A stretch of DNA of 64,000 nucleotides from Vibrio sp. 16. Its GTDB lineage: Bacteria; Pseudomonadota; Gammaproteobacteria; Enterobacterales; Vibrionaceae. Location of the stretch: positions 248,001-312,000 of the forward strand of contig NZ_OY808997.1 in assembly GCF_963681195.1 (NCBI RefSeq). The letters are read 5' to 3'. Positions 56,169 to 64,000 of the stretch are shown here, one piece after another. How positions within the stretch are numbered: the first letter of the stretch is position 1; each line of letters begins with the position of its first letter. The position numbers and the translations under genes are program-made. The notes under the pieces were generated by a model. The model searched no databases, was not told the origin of the DNA, and saw only the letters and a program-made list of their open reading frames with translations.

Positions 56169-56918
56169 TTAATTAGACGTTGGCCACATTTCCCATAGTT
56201 GTGACTCCATCGTGTTTTCAGCGCTGTCATCAATCATCGAGAAGAAATCTAACCCTGTCTGCTGTTCCACGTCATCGACTGTAGTGACAAAGTTTGCTAG
56301 CTCGCTGCCAGACACATCACGGTGCGGCACGATAAAGGCAATCGCGTCATTAAAGTAAGGGTCTAAGATGACCTTGTAAAACGCGCTTGGAATCACCACG
56401 CCATCACCAATGGTGCTTTCATTGCCGTTATAAATTGGTCCGGTGACCACGTACACTTCATTGTACTCATTAGTGACATCGCGCACGTGCTCTTCAAGTA
56501 AACGCCATCCTACACGGTTGAACCCCGGAAGTTGTGGCGACATATTACTCATAAGAAAACTCTGCTTCATAGATTCTTGAGTAAAGTCCATCGCCGCTGA
56601 AGGGGCCAAATGACCGCGGTCGTAACCAGAGCTTCGATAGTCATCCAAGGTTGATTGCGCATAGTCAGGCAGCTCAGCGTCGATTTTAAAGCTGTTGCTC
56701 CGCTTGTAACTGGCGTTAACGCTTTCAGCAGTGAGGTGATACGCCACCCAGTCGGCGTTCTTCGTTTGATAGTTGTAGCCAACGGCATATCCGTCACGGC
56801 ATAACAGTTGATCTGAAAGTTCTGAGGGTGTGCCCATCGCAAGGTGCTGACCACATGTGGCAGCCAAAGCGGGTAGAGAGAATAGACAAGTAAGGGAGAG
56901 AATTAGACCTTTTTTCAT
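56169..56918 (-). CDS. secreted DNA/RNA non-specific endonuclease
   Basis: Signal peptide (cut near Ala20) and the DRGH active-site motif in SGYDRGHLAPSAAM (Asp100-His103), with a later NMSPQLPGFNR metal-site segment. 249 aa. It resembles the NUC/EndA-like family, which cleaves DNA and RNA outside the cell. No toxin-immunity partner lies beside it. Monocistronic. Confidence 0.87.
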   Translation of the reverse strand: MKKGLILSLTCLFSLPALAATCGQHLAMGTPSELSDQLLCRDGYAVGYNYQTKNADWVAYHLTAESVNASYKRSNSFKIDAELPDYAQSTLDDYRSSGYDRGHLAPSAAMDFTQESMKQSFLMSNMSPQLPGFNRVGWRLLEEHVRDVTNEYNEVYVVTGPIYNGNESTIGDGVVIPSAFYKVILDPYFNDAIAFIVPHRDVSGSELANFVTTVDDVEQQTGLDFFSMIDDSAENTMESQLWEMWPTSN

Positions 56919-57132
56919 TATTGTGCTCCTTGTTAGTGGAGCACTAAAAATAGATTAATCAGTAGCGGCTTCTGTGATGAAAGTGCGACTTTGCACCGTA
57001 CTTGATCGGGTAAGAGCTAGGTAACTGTCGAAGTTGAGAGGGCAACGGTTTACCCAACAGTTAAGTTTAACAACCGTAAACTAATCAATGACTTACTAAT
57101 AAACACGCCGTGAGAACGTGATGTACTGAGTC

Positions 57133-57912
57133 CTAAGCGGTTTGCGGACCAGTATAGCGAATCGCTTGCAAGTTAAAGCCGAGTTCGATGTCTGTTTTTA
57201 ACGCAGCAATCTGTTTGCAACGTCGAGCCGAATCGATGTGTTCGTCGAGCTTCTTCCGATATTTGCTTGGCAACTCGTCGCTGGCGTAGGCGGCTTCGAT
57301 ATCGTCAAACTGGGTCAAGATCTCTTTCGCAGCTTTAGGACCAATACCCGGCACTCCTGGAACTTGGCTCGAACTCACCCCTGTAAGACCCCAGTAATCG
57401 GCCAGTTGCTTTGGCGTGACACCAAACTCTTTTTCGATAAAAGGCGCATCTAGCCAACGGTGCTGGAAGTAGTCTCGGATCTGCAGTGTCGGAGAGAGCA
57501 ACTGACAGTATCCTTTGTCCGTAGAAATGATGGTGACCTTTTCACCATGATTGGCCACCTTCATGGCGAGCGTCGCGACCAAATCATCCGCTTCATCGCC
57601 ATCCGACAGGAGCGAATCAATGCCCAGTTGCCACCAAGCATCTTGAATGGACTCTAATCCGTTTAACAGCGGCTCAGGCATTGGCTTTCGGTTCTGTTTA
57701 TATTCAGGCAGGATCTCCGCGCGCCAGCCACGTTCTTGGAGGTGGTGATCGAAAACCGCAATCATGTGACTCGGTTGGGATTCTTTGATGATTTTATTCA
57801 GCGTTCGCGTCGTGGTGGTGATGGTTCTTGCTATATCGTTAGGATCCGGTTGTGCGGAGTGAACGCGTCGGATTAAGTTAAGGGCATCGATAATAACAAG
57901 ATGAATAGACAT
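57133..57912 (-). CDS. xni: flap endonuclease Xni (ExoIX)
   Basis: 259 aa from the ATG at 57912 (an upstream TTG was not used). It matches E. coli Xni in MSIHLVIIDALNLIRRVH, the EADDLVATLA acidic cluster, and the helix-hairpin-helix VPGIGPKAAKEIL. It acts on 5' flaps. The ppnN terminator overlaps its upstream region. Confidence 0.93.
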   Translation of the reverse strand: MSIHLVIIDALNLIRRVHSAQPDPNDIARTITTTTRTLNKIIKESQPSHMIAVFDHHLQERGWRAEILPEYKQNRKPMPEPLLNGLESIQDAWWQLGIDSLLSDGDEADDLVATLAMKVANHGEKVTIISTDKGYCQLLSPTLQIRDYFQHRWLDAPFIEKEFGVTPKQLADYWGLTGVSSSQVPGVPGIGPKAAKEILTQFDDIEAAYASDELPSKYRKKLDEHIDSARRCKQIAALKTDIELGFNLQAIRYTGPQTA

Positions 57913-57919
57913 AAAACTC

Positions 57920-57947
57920 AAAAAATAAGGGCATTAAGCCCTTATTG
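57920..57947 (-). terminator. terminator after ppnN, overlapping the xni start region
   Basis: On the minus strand AATAAGGGC, AT loop, GCCCTTATT and a T-run. It ends 8 bases upstream of the xni ATG, so xni probably depends on read-through or a very close promoter. Confidence 0.75.
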
Positions 57948-57974
57948 TATCGAATGAGAGTGAGAATACCACCG

Positions 57975-59336
57975 CTAGCCTGTCTTGATCTCGTAGCAAG
58001 GCTCGTAAGCTGAGCCTCCAGGCAGTTTCATTCTATCTTGCTCTACGAAATCGCGGAGCAACTTGTCCATTTTCTTCATTAAGCTGCTATCGCCGTCGAG
58101 CTTAAATCGACCGTGACGCTCAATTTCACGAATGCCTTCTGCTTTCACGTTACCCGCGACAATACCTGAGAAGGCTTGGCGTAAAGCGGCGGCGAGATTC
58201 TCTGGTCTTTGATTAAGGTGCAAATCGAGGCTGGCCATATTGTCATGGGTTGGCTCGAAGGGGAGCTGGAACTCAGGTTCGATTTTGAGCGACCAGTTAA
58301 AGCTGTAGGCGTCACCGGTATCTTTGCGGTACTGGCGAACATCCGTCATGCTTTGCTTCATGATTTGTGCAACGCGAGCTGGATCATCGACCACGATCTC
58401 ATAGTGTTTTTGTGCATCTTCACCCAGAGTCTCACCGATAAAACGGTCAATAGAGCGGAAGTACTCTTCACTCTCTTTTGGTCCGGTCAGCACAATTGGC
58501 AACGGTTGATCTTTGTTCTCTGGGTGCATCATGATGCCAAGAATGTAGAGAAGTTCTTCGGCCGTTCCTGCGCCGCCAGGGAAAATGACGATGCCATGCG
58601 CCATGCGCACGAATGCCTCGAGACGCTTCTCAATGTCTGGCATGATCACCAGCTCATTGACGATAGGGTTTGGTGGCTCTGCCGCGATGATTGACGGTTC
58701 TGTAAGGCCGAGGTAACGCTGATCGTAGTAGCGCTGTTTGGCATGACCGATCGCCGCCCCCTTCATTGGACCTTCCATGGCACCTGGGCCACAACCAGTA
58801 CAGATATTGAGTTCACGTAAGCCTAGCTCATGGCCGACTTCACGTGTGTATTGGTACTCTGTTGCATTTATTGAGTGACCGCCCCAACAGACCACTAGGT
58901 TGGGTTCAATACCCGGGGTCAGCGCGCCAGCATTGCGTAAGATACCAAAGACGAGGTTAGTAATGTGGCTGGCGTTGGTGAGGTTGAGCCGCTGGTTGTC
59001 GGCCAAATGCATGTTAACGTAGACGATGTCACGCAGAACAGAGAACAAGTGCTCCTGAATTCCTTTGATGATTTCACCGTCGACAAACGCATGCTCTGGT
59101 GCATTGTGCAGCTCGAGCTTGATGCCGCGCTCTCGGCGCACCACATTAACGTCGAAGGATTTGTATTTGTCTAATAGCTCTTTTGAGTTATCGGTGTGAC
59201 TGCCTGAATTCAAAACCGCCAACGTACAGTTGCGGTAAAGCTGGTAGAGATCACTGGCAGCGGTTTTTTTAAGGCGCTCAACTTCAAGTTGAGAGAGTAG
59301 ATCCATACTACCAGCTGGACTGATATGAGTGATCAT
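57975..59336 (-). CDS. ppnN: nucleotide 5'-monophosphate nucleosidase PpnN (YgdH)
   Basis: 453 aa from the ATG at 59336, with an AGGAGG ribosome-binding site; the earlier ORF start is not used. It starts [20 protein letters not shown] as in E. coli, and has the LOG motif [10 protein letters not shown] (about 251-260). PpnN splits purine nucleotides to base and ribose-5-P and is controlled by (p)ppGpp in E. coli. Confidence 0.95.
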   Translation of the reverse strand: MITHISPAGSMDLLSQLEVERLKKTAASDLYQLYRNCTLAVLNSGSHTDNSKELLDKYKSFDVNVVRRERGIKLELHNAPEHAFVDGEIIKGIQEHLFSVLRDIVYVNMHLADNQRLNLTNASHITNLVFGILRNAGALTPGIEPNLVVCWGGHSINATEYQYTREVGHELGLRELNICTGCGPGAMEGPMKGAAIGHAKQRYYDQRYLGLTEPSIIAAEPPNPIVNELVIMPDIEKRLEAFVRMAHGIVIFPGGAGTAEELLYILGIMMHPENKDQPLPIVLTGPKESEEYFRSIDRFIGETLGEDAQKHYEIVVDDPARVAQIMKQSMTDVRQYRKDTGDAYSFNWSLKIEPEFQLPFEPTHDNMASLDLHLNQRPENLAAALRQAFSGIVAGNVKAEGIREIERHGRFKLDGDSSLMKKMDKLLRDFVEQDRMKLPGGSAYEPCYEIKTG

Positions 59337-59509
59337 AAGAACCTCCTTGACTAGAGACGAACTCTCCAAGAGTCGCTAATTATTATTGTCCTCAGTCATT
59401 GTTGTTATTGTTCAATAAACAGGTAGGACTTTAGTTAGCTTAGCACGCTTAAATGGTTTTATAGCTAACTATTTGATATTTCTATGACAATGGTAGGAAT
59501 TTATTAGGA

Positions 59510-61075
59510 CTATTTCCACACAAGCTGATTGGTGCCAATCGCTTTGCCTTCTTTAAGGAAGAGGTTCAAACGTTCCAGTAATTCTTCTGGTGTATCAGAT
59601 TCTTTGAAGGCAGTACTGGATGCCGACAAGGTAATGGTGAGGTGCTGATCTCTAAACTTGAATGGCAGTTTAGATACTTGACCTTGGATGGTTTGGATAA
59701 GGTTAAAGCAGTCAGAGTCAGAGCGTTCAGGCAAAAGAATAATAAATTCCTCACCGCCAAAACGAGCCACGGTGTCGGTCTCTGAAAGCTCTTTTTTGAT
59801 CGTTCGGGCGATGATCTTGAGGGCTTTGTCACCTGCAGTATAACCAAAGCTATCATTGATGGTTTTAAAACCATCGACATCAAATAGGATGACTCTTAGG
59901 TTGTGCTGCGCGCGAATCCAACGACGATACTCGAGCTCCATACGATCGCCAAATGCGGTTCGGTTATAGACTTTTGTGAGTGGGTCTAACAGCATTCGTT
60001 GAGCTTGGTCTTCCAGTCGACGTCGGTAATCTTGAGTCATTTCAAACAGTGCCTCAAGTTGACCTTTGCCATAATTCATTCGCTCTATCAGCGCTTGTTC
60101 TCGCTGCTCGGCATGACGAAGGCGCTCGGAGAGAGAGTTTAACTGTGCCACAAGTGGGTTAACTTCAGACTTGAGTTGGCTTAGGTCTGTCGCGGAAGCC
60201 ACTTTTGCTTCGGTTTGCTCGATCAACCCAGACAGTTCGTCGTTCATCTCTTGGCGCTGTTCAAAGTAGCTTTGCGATTGACTGACGTTTTGTTCAGAGC
60301 TTTTCATCGAAGAAGAGAGTGAGGTGTTGACTTGCTCTAGGAATTGCTCCGATGTTTTACGCTCAAACTGAGTACCTTCAATGACGAGTTTCAGCGTTTG
60401 GAGCGTCAACTCAAGTAACGAGTGGGTATTCACACCAACGAGAAGTTTGGCGCGAATGTCGATCAGCAGCTCGCCCGATTCACCCTCGAAATCGAGTTCG
60501 GTGATCAGATGCTGGAGTTCGTCAGAGAGCCGAGTTAGAAGTTCACGATTTGAGCTGCTTGAAATTTGGCAAAGTGGGGTGTCTGGGTTTGAGGTGATGA
60601 TTTTGATTGAGCGCTCGTACAAACCAAGCAACTTCATGGCCTGTTCGGCTTTCGGTCGTTGAAGCCCTTTCGAGTAACTCAATAGATCACGCAGATCGCG
60701 TTTCACCTTGGCTGGTAACCCAGTCAGGCGCAGTAGTGTTTCGCCGCTGTGTTGAATCTGAGCGTCGAGATGTTCCGTCTGTTTTTCCATAGCCAAGCCT
60801 TGTTGTTTAAGCAAGCGCTCAAGCACCGCAAGTTTGGGTATGAGGGAGCTGACATCTTGTTGTTGTTCGAGTGCCTGTTTTAGCTCAATCAGCCCAGTTT
60901 TAAGTCGCGGGTCTTCACTTCTGTGAGCGTCAGTCATAGATGCAATGATGCGCTTGAGTACCTTCTGCTCTCTCTTAAATTTGAACGAGGTATCTCTCTG
61001 TGTCAATCGGACTTGTTCCAATTGAGATTTCAGATTGTGCAGCTGTGACTGAAGATCTTGCTCTAGGACGCCCAT
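59510..61075 (-). CDS. soluble diguanylate cyclase with long coiled-coil N-terminus
   Basis: 521 aa from ATG 61075. No membrane helix. N-terminal heptad coils (about 1-120 and 260-345), then a complete GGDEF domain (about 350-515) with DPLTKVYNRTAFG, FDVDGFKTINDSFGYTAGD, and signature FGGEEF (about 435-440). It should make c-di-GMP. In V. cholerae the orthologue position near queF/ppnN holds CdgG, but this protein has an intact signature; identity with CdgG is a guess. Confidence 0.82.
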   Translation of the reverse strand: MGVLEQDLQSQLHNLKSQLEQVRLTQRDTSFKFKREQKVLKRIIASMTDAHRSEDPRLKTGLIELKQALEQQQDVSSLIPKLAVLERLLKQQGLAMEKQTEHLDAQIQHSGETLLRLTGLPAKVKRDLRDLLSYSKGLQRPKAEQAMKLLGLYERSIKIITSNPDTPLCQISSSSNRELLTRLSDELQHLITELDFEGESGELLIDIRAKLLVGVNTHSLLELTLQTLKLVIEGTQFERKTSEQFLEQVNTSLSSSMKSSEQNVSQSQSYFEQRQEMNDELSGLIEQTEAKVASATDLSQLKSEVNPLVAQLNSLSERLRHAEQREQALIERMNYGKGQLEALFEMTQDYRRRLEDQAQRMLLDPLTKVYNRTAFGDRMELEYRRWIRAQHNLRVILFDVDGFKTINDSFGYTAGDKALKIIARTIKKELSETDTVARFGGEEFIILLPERSDSDCFNLIQTIQGQVSKLPFKFRDQHLTITLSASSTAFKESDTPEELLERLNLFLKEGKAIGTNQLVWK

Positions 61076-61185
61076 CAAAACTTAACTTACAGACAGGCGG
61101 AATGGTCCACCTCTATTTATGAATTTATTGATAATATCAAATAAAACTCATCCGTCACGGGTTACAACGTTTGATTGATGAGGTT

Positions 61186-63456
61186 TTACTCATCTTTTAA
61201 TAGTTTTTTGATGCTGTCCTCATTCTTGTACGAAGAGTGCACCTTTATTAGCCCTTGATTTATAGAATGCTTGCAGGCCTTGCGTATATTACCTGTTGCT
61301 AAACTGGCTGCTGGCGCATTTTCAATGGCTTTTAGGTAGACCCATTGGCTGCAATGTTCTTTCATGCTCAGCGTACGAGCAGTACTGGTTGACATTAGTA
61401 GCACATCAACTAGTTCCTTATCATTAACCGCGGTATACGCTCTAGGTAGGAAAGGATAGTCAGCCATGCCCATACGAATGATGCGATTGATGCGGCGTTC
61501 TGGCTCAAACTCCATCACCCACTGTTGAATTTTGTTGAACAACTCTTCTGGGTCACTCATTTGCTCTTTATTCGGTTCTATATAAAGCAGGTTCGCGTCC
61601 GAGAAGTGATAGATACGCGCAGGTGATTCGATTTTCTCTCGCAAGTAATCGCCAAACGCGCGCTCAAGTTTTAGCCCTTCTTCATAACCGTGTTGCAAAT
61701 ACATGTTGCGAAGGAATGGGACGTCAATCATCACAAAGCGAAGCCGATCATTAAGCGGTTCGTGGATCAATTCGCCCACGTGCCACTGCTCAAACTTGCT
61801 GATGCTCTCTTCAAGTGATGCTGGTAAACGGGCATTGAGCATTCTTAAATTGCGTAGGCCAGATCGAGAGTGGGTGAATAAGTCTTGGTTTAGTCTGTCG
61901 AGTTCTTCACGTTGGACATTAATTATGTGGCCGCGACGAAGAATGAATACAAACAGCAACGCACATAGTACAAACAGTGTGAAGGTGATTTTTTGGAACT
62001 TGTGATACTCGGTTCGCGTCTGTTCTAACTCTTCTTTTTGACCAGTGAGATGCAAAGTTTGCTCGACAAACTCTTTTTGCTGGCGAAACGCATCTTCGTT
62101 CAAGAGATCAATCTCTTGCTGTTCAATGTTCGCTAGCGAGTTGTATTGCTTGAGGTACTCAAGTGATTGTCGATAATCGCCCTTGAGTTCATAGCCCAAG
62201 TAGAGCAACTGATAGGCGGATTTCTGGGTACTGATATCGGACGATTGCTGGGCAATTTCCAACGCTTGTTGCGCTTTTTCGATTACCTTTTCGGCGTTAA
62301 ATTGATGCCTCGCCAACCCAGATTCTAGCAATAGGGCGTACGCTTTTAGGCGCGGGATATCTGCATATTCGAGTAGCTTTTGTGCTCGGTCCAAGTACTG
62401 CTCAGCCAAGGGGAAGTTGACCAAATGCAAATAGGTGGCAGCGAGTGATACGCGGATGTCGATGACGCTTTCAATGTTGTTTTGAATGCGCTCATGGTCC
62501 ATGGCGTTAAAGTAATGAACGAGAGCAAGGTTGTATTTACCTTGGTGGTAATAAATATCGCCCATTCGCTTTAAAATTGGAGCGAGTAGCGGAGAGTGTT
62601 CGTAATTGTCGTAAAAGTCTGCGGCTTGAGATAAGTGCTCGTTGGCTTTATCCAGCACTTTTCGTTCATAGAACAACTGGCCAAGTAAGCGGTTTACTTT
62701 TGCCAGTTCAACGCCTGAATCACTTTCGATGGCTCTCCAGTAACTGAAGAGTAGCTCAGAGAGCGCCGGGTTGTATTTTTTCGCGGCGAGATAGTGGCTT
62801 CCCAACGTTGTGTGGTAGCTGATCATGACTTGGTTAGATTTTGCTTCGTCGGAATAGGGTTTTGCCTGCAAGTAAAGTCTATCGGCAACGCTCATATCCC
62901 CTTCCGCAGAGGCGATGTCAGCCAGCAGCATGGTGTGTTTGTATTGTAGACCACGCGCCAATTGCTGCGGGTTTTGGATTTCTCCAAACGACGTTTCCCA
63001 CTCTTCCAGTGCTTTTCTTGCCGTAATGGCATCGCCCGAAATCTGCCATCGAAGTCGGATATCAACCAAGCGAATATCCAGCAGTAAGTAAGGAAGATTG
63101 TAGTTGGTGGCCAGCACTGCTGCTTCTTTTAAATGGCGAAGCGCGTCACGCTGGTTACCGAGGTTGAACTCGGCACGCGCGAGAATTCGTAGTGCGTCGA
63201 TTGTCCCACCGGGAGTACGTGTCCGTGCATCCGTTTCATCACGTGAGATGGAAGAGGGGCTTTTCTCGGTTTTGTCAGTCAAAGTACGCTGAGTAATATA
63301 GTCAGTCGCGAGCTGCTTGGCTTGCTTAGGGACGATATCCACCAAACTGTTTGCCTCGCTTAACATTGGCGATGAATAAACAGTCGCAAATGCCAGCGAA
63401 GAGGAGAACAGCAGTATTAGTGCGCCAATATGGCGTGCCCAGCGTAGTAAATTCAT
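61186..63456 (-). CDS. TPR-repeat membrane protein with a decayed GGDEF-like C-terminus
   Basis: 756 aa. Signal peptide (about 1-25), then a large periplasmic set of tetratricopeptide-like helices (about 40-470), one transmembrane helix (about 497-515), then a cytosolic domain (about 530-700) with GGDEF-family order (SRSGLRNLRML, FVMIDVPFLRNMYLQHGYEEG) but with YHFSDANLLYIEP (about 612-625) where RxGGDEF is expected. Thus probably no cyclase activity; it may bind ligand or act as a regulator. Just upstream of the soluble GGDEF gene. Confidence 0.78.
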   Translation of the reverse strand: MNLLRWARHIGALILLFSSSLAFATVYSSPMLSEANSLVDIVPKQAKQLATDYITQRTLTDKTEKSPSSISRDETDARTRTPGGTIDALRILARAEFNLGNQRDALRHLKEAAVLATNYNLPYLLLDIRLVDIRLRWQISGDAITARKALEEWETSFGEIQNPQQLARGLQYKHTMLLADIASAEGDMSVADRLYLQAKPYSDEAKSNQVMISYHTTLGSHYLAAKKYNPALSELLFSYWRAIESDSGVELAKVNRLLGQLFYERKVLDKANEHLSQAADFYDNYEHSPLLAPILKRMGDIYYHQGKYNLALVHYFNAMDHERIQNNIESVIDIRVSLAATYLHLVNFPLAEQYLDRAQKLLEYADIPRLKAYALLLESGLARHQFNAEKVIEKAQQALEIAQQSSDISTQKSAYQLLYLGYELKGDYRQSLEYLKQYNSLANIEQQEIDLLNEDAFRQQKEFVEQTLHLTGQKEELEQTRTEYHKFQKITFTLFVLCALLFVFILRRGHIINVQREELDRLNQDLFTHSRSGLRNLRMLNARLPASLEESISKFEQWHVGELIHEPLNDRLRFVMIDVPFLRNMYLQHGYEEGLKLERAFGDYLREKIESPARIYHFSDANLLYIEPNKEQMSDPEELFNKIQQWVMEFEPERRINRIIRMGMADYPFLPRAYTAVNDKELVDVLLMSTSTARTLSMKEHCSQWVYLKAIENAPAASLATGNIRKACKHSINQGLIKVHSSYKNEDSIKKLLKDE

Positions 63457-63470
63457 GCTTGTCCGAGTCC

Positions 63471-64000
63471 TTATTGACGGGCCATACGTTGGTTGTGTGC
63501 CGGCTGAGCATCTTGATTGGAGCGGTATGGGTTGATGTCCAATCCACCTCGACGAGTGTAGCGAGCATAGACAGTCAATTGCTGCGGCTGGCAGAACTTC
63601 ATGATGTCAGTAAAGATACGCTCAACGCATTGCTCATGAAATTCATTGTGCTCTCGGAAAGAGACAATGTAACGCAGCAGCGCTTCACGGTTGATTTTAT
63701 TGCCGCGATAGCGAATCTCGACGCTGCCCCAATCTGGTTGGTTGGTGATCAAGCAGTTTGATTTTAGTAGGTGGCTGTGAAGGCTCTCTTCAACAACCTC
63801 ATTGTCAGTGGCATTTTGCAGCAGAGTTTCGTCGAAATCGTAGTGGGTGATTTCAATGTCTTGGTCATCGATACATTCACCATCCATCGATACGATGACT
63901 GAATCTGTGTAATCGACCACCGAACGTAGTGTAACGGCAACGGTTTCACCAGCGCACTGAGACAGATCTTGGATGAGTGTGTTTTCTACCTCATCCCAGC
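63471..64000 (-). CDS. queF: 7-cyano-7-deazaguanine reductase QueF, C-terminal part
   Basis: Reduces preQ0 to preQ1 with NADPH for queuosine. The window holds about 176 codons; the N-terminus lies beyond 64000. [17 protein letters not shown] (about the family's FHE motif) and [15 protein letters not shown] are QueF marks. The region is in the long, bimodular QueF group of proteobacteria. The stop TAA is at 63471-63473. Confidence 0.95.
   Translation of the reverse strand, partial: WDEVENTLIQDLSQCAGETVAVTLRSVVDYTDSVIVSMDGECIDDQDIEITHYDFDETLLQNATDNEVVEESLHSHLLKSNCLITNQPDWGSVEIRYRGNKINREALLRYIVSFREHNEFHEQCVERIFTDIMKFCQPQQLTVYARYTRRGGLDINPYRSNQDAQPAHNQRMARQ

Overview
The window is a stretch of core chromosome from a Vibrio (Vibrionaceae, Gammaproteobacteria). 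The evidence is the gene content and order: a sodium-type flagellar stator pair (pomA-pomB), a chitobiase lipoprotein of the V. harveyi type (883 aa), an nagC-nagA/nagE GlcNAc locus, a Csr-binding small RNA, GcvB next to gcvA, and protein sequences that track E. coli orthologues closely. The species cannot be fixed from sequence reading alone. I see no prophage, CRISPR array, insertion sequence, integrase or defence island; the window reads as ordinary, densely packed housekeeping DNA with some less studied signalling and RNA elements.

Layout. 1-4 kb: purM-purN (minus) and upp (plus) share an intergenic region with a PurR operator; then rluF, an Smr-domain gene and a 46-aa membrane protein. 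4.2-4.6 kb: tRNA-Pro(UGG) followed by two decayed copies of the tRNA 3' end and its flank. 4.6-10 kb: a TraB/GumN-like protein, chitobiase and a peptide/H+ symporter. 10.3-14.4 kb: rfaH, asnB and a Kef-type antiporter. 14.4-18.8 kb: the GlcNAc locus (nagC, nagA, nagE). 19-28 kb: glnS, fur, a hotdog-like protein, fldA, a DUF2788 protein, ybfF, seqA, pgm, a DUF1853 protein and a Nif3-like protein.

27.9-39.2 kb is a TCA-cycle block: gltA facing away from sdhCDAB-sucAB-sucCD, with hairpins between subclusters and a possible ArcA site upstream. 39.3-41.8 kb carries a two-gene unit made of a periplasmic BMP-type binding protein and a membrane diguanylate cyclase. 42.0-43.0 kb carries a small KfrA-like DNA-binding candidate and a CsrB-type sRNA with about 30 GGA motifs and an upstream VarA/UvrY-type box. 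43.1-46.1 kb: a GNAT enzyme, DUF3301 and DUF3549 proteins, yqcC and truC.

46.1-49.1 kb is the isoprenoid operon xseB-ispA-dxs (minus). 49.4-52.7 kb has pomAB behind a FliA-like promoter, then thiI. 52.8-56.1 kb has gcvB (minus), gcvA and an overlapping chain to rlmM. 56.2-64 kb (all minus) has a secreted endonuclease, xni, ppnN, a soluble GGDEF protein, a TPR membrane protein with a decayed GGDEF-like tail, and the C-terminal part of queF, which is cut by the window end.

How the parts relate: chitobiase, NagE, NagA and NagC make a chitin/GlcNAc uptake and catabolism set; gltA-sdh-suc is most of the oxidative TCA branch; the Csr RNA, GcvB and RfaH are global post-transcriptional or elongation regulators; two intact GGDEF proteins and one decayed one suggest c-di-GMP input. 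Nothing here is certainly a new system. The best candidates for new biology are the BMP-cyclase pair, the TPR/decayed-GGDEF plus GGDEF pair, and the KfrA-like mini-protein beside the Csr RNA.
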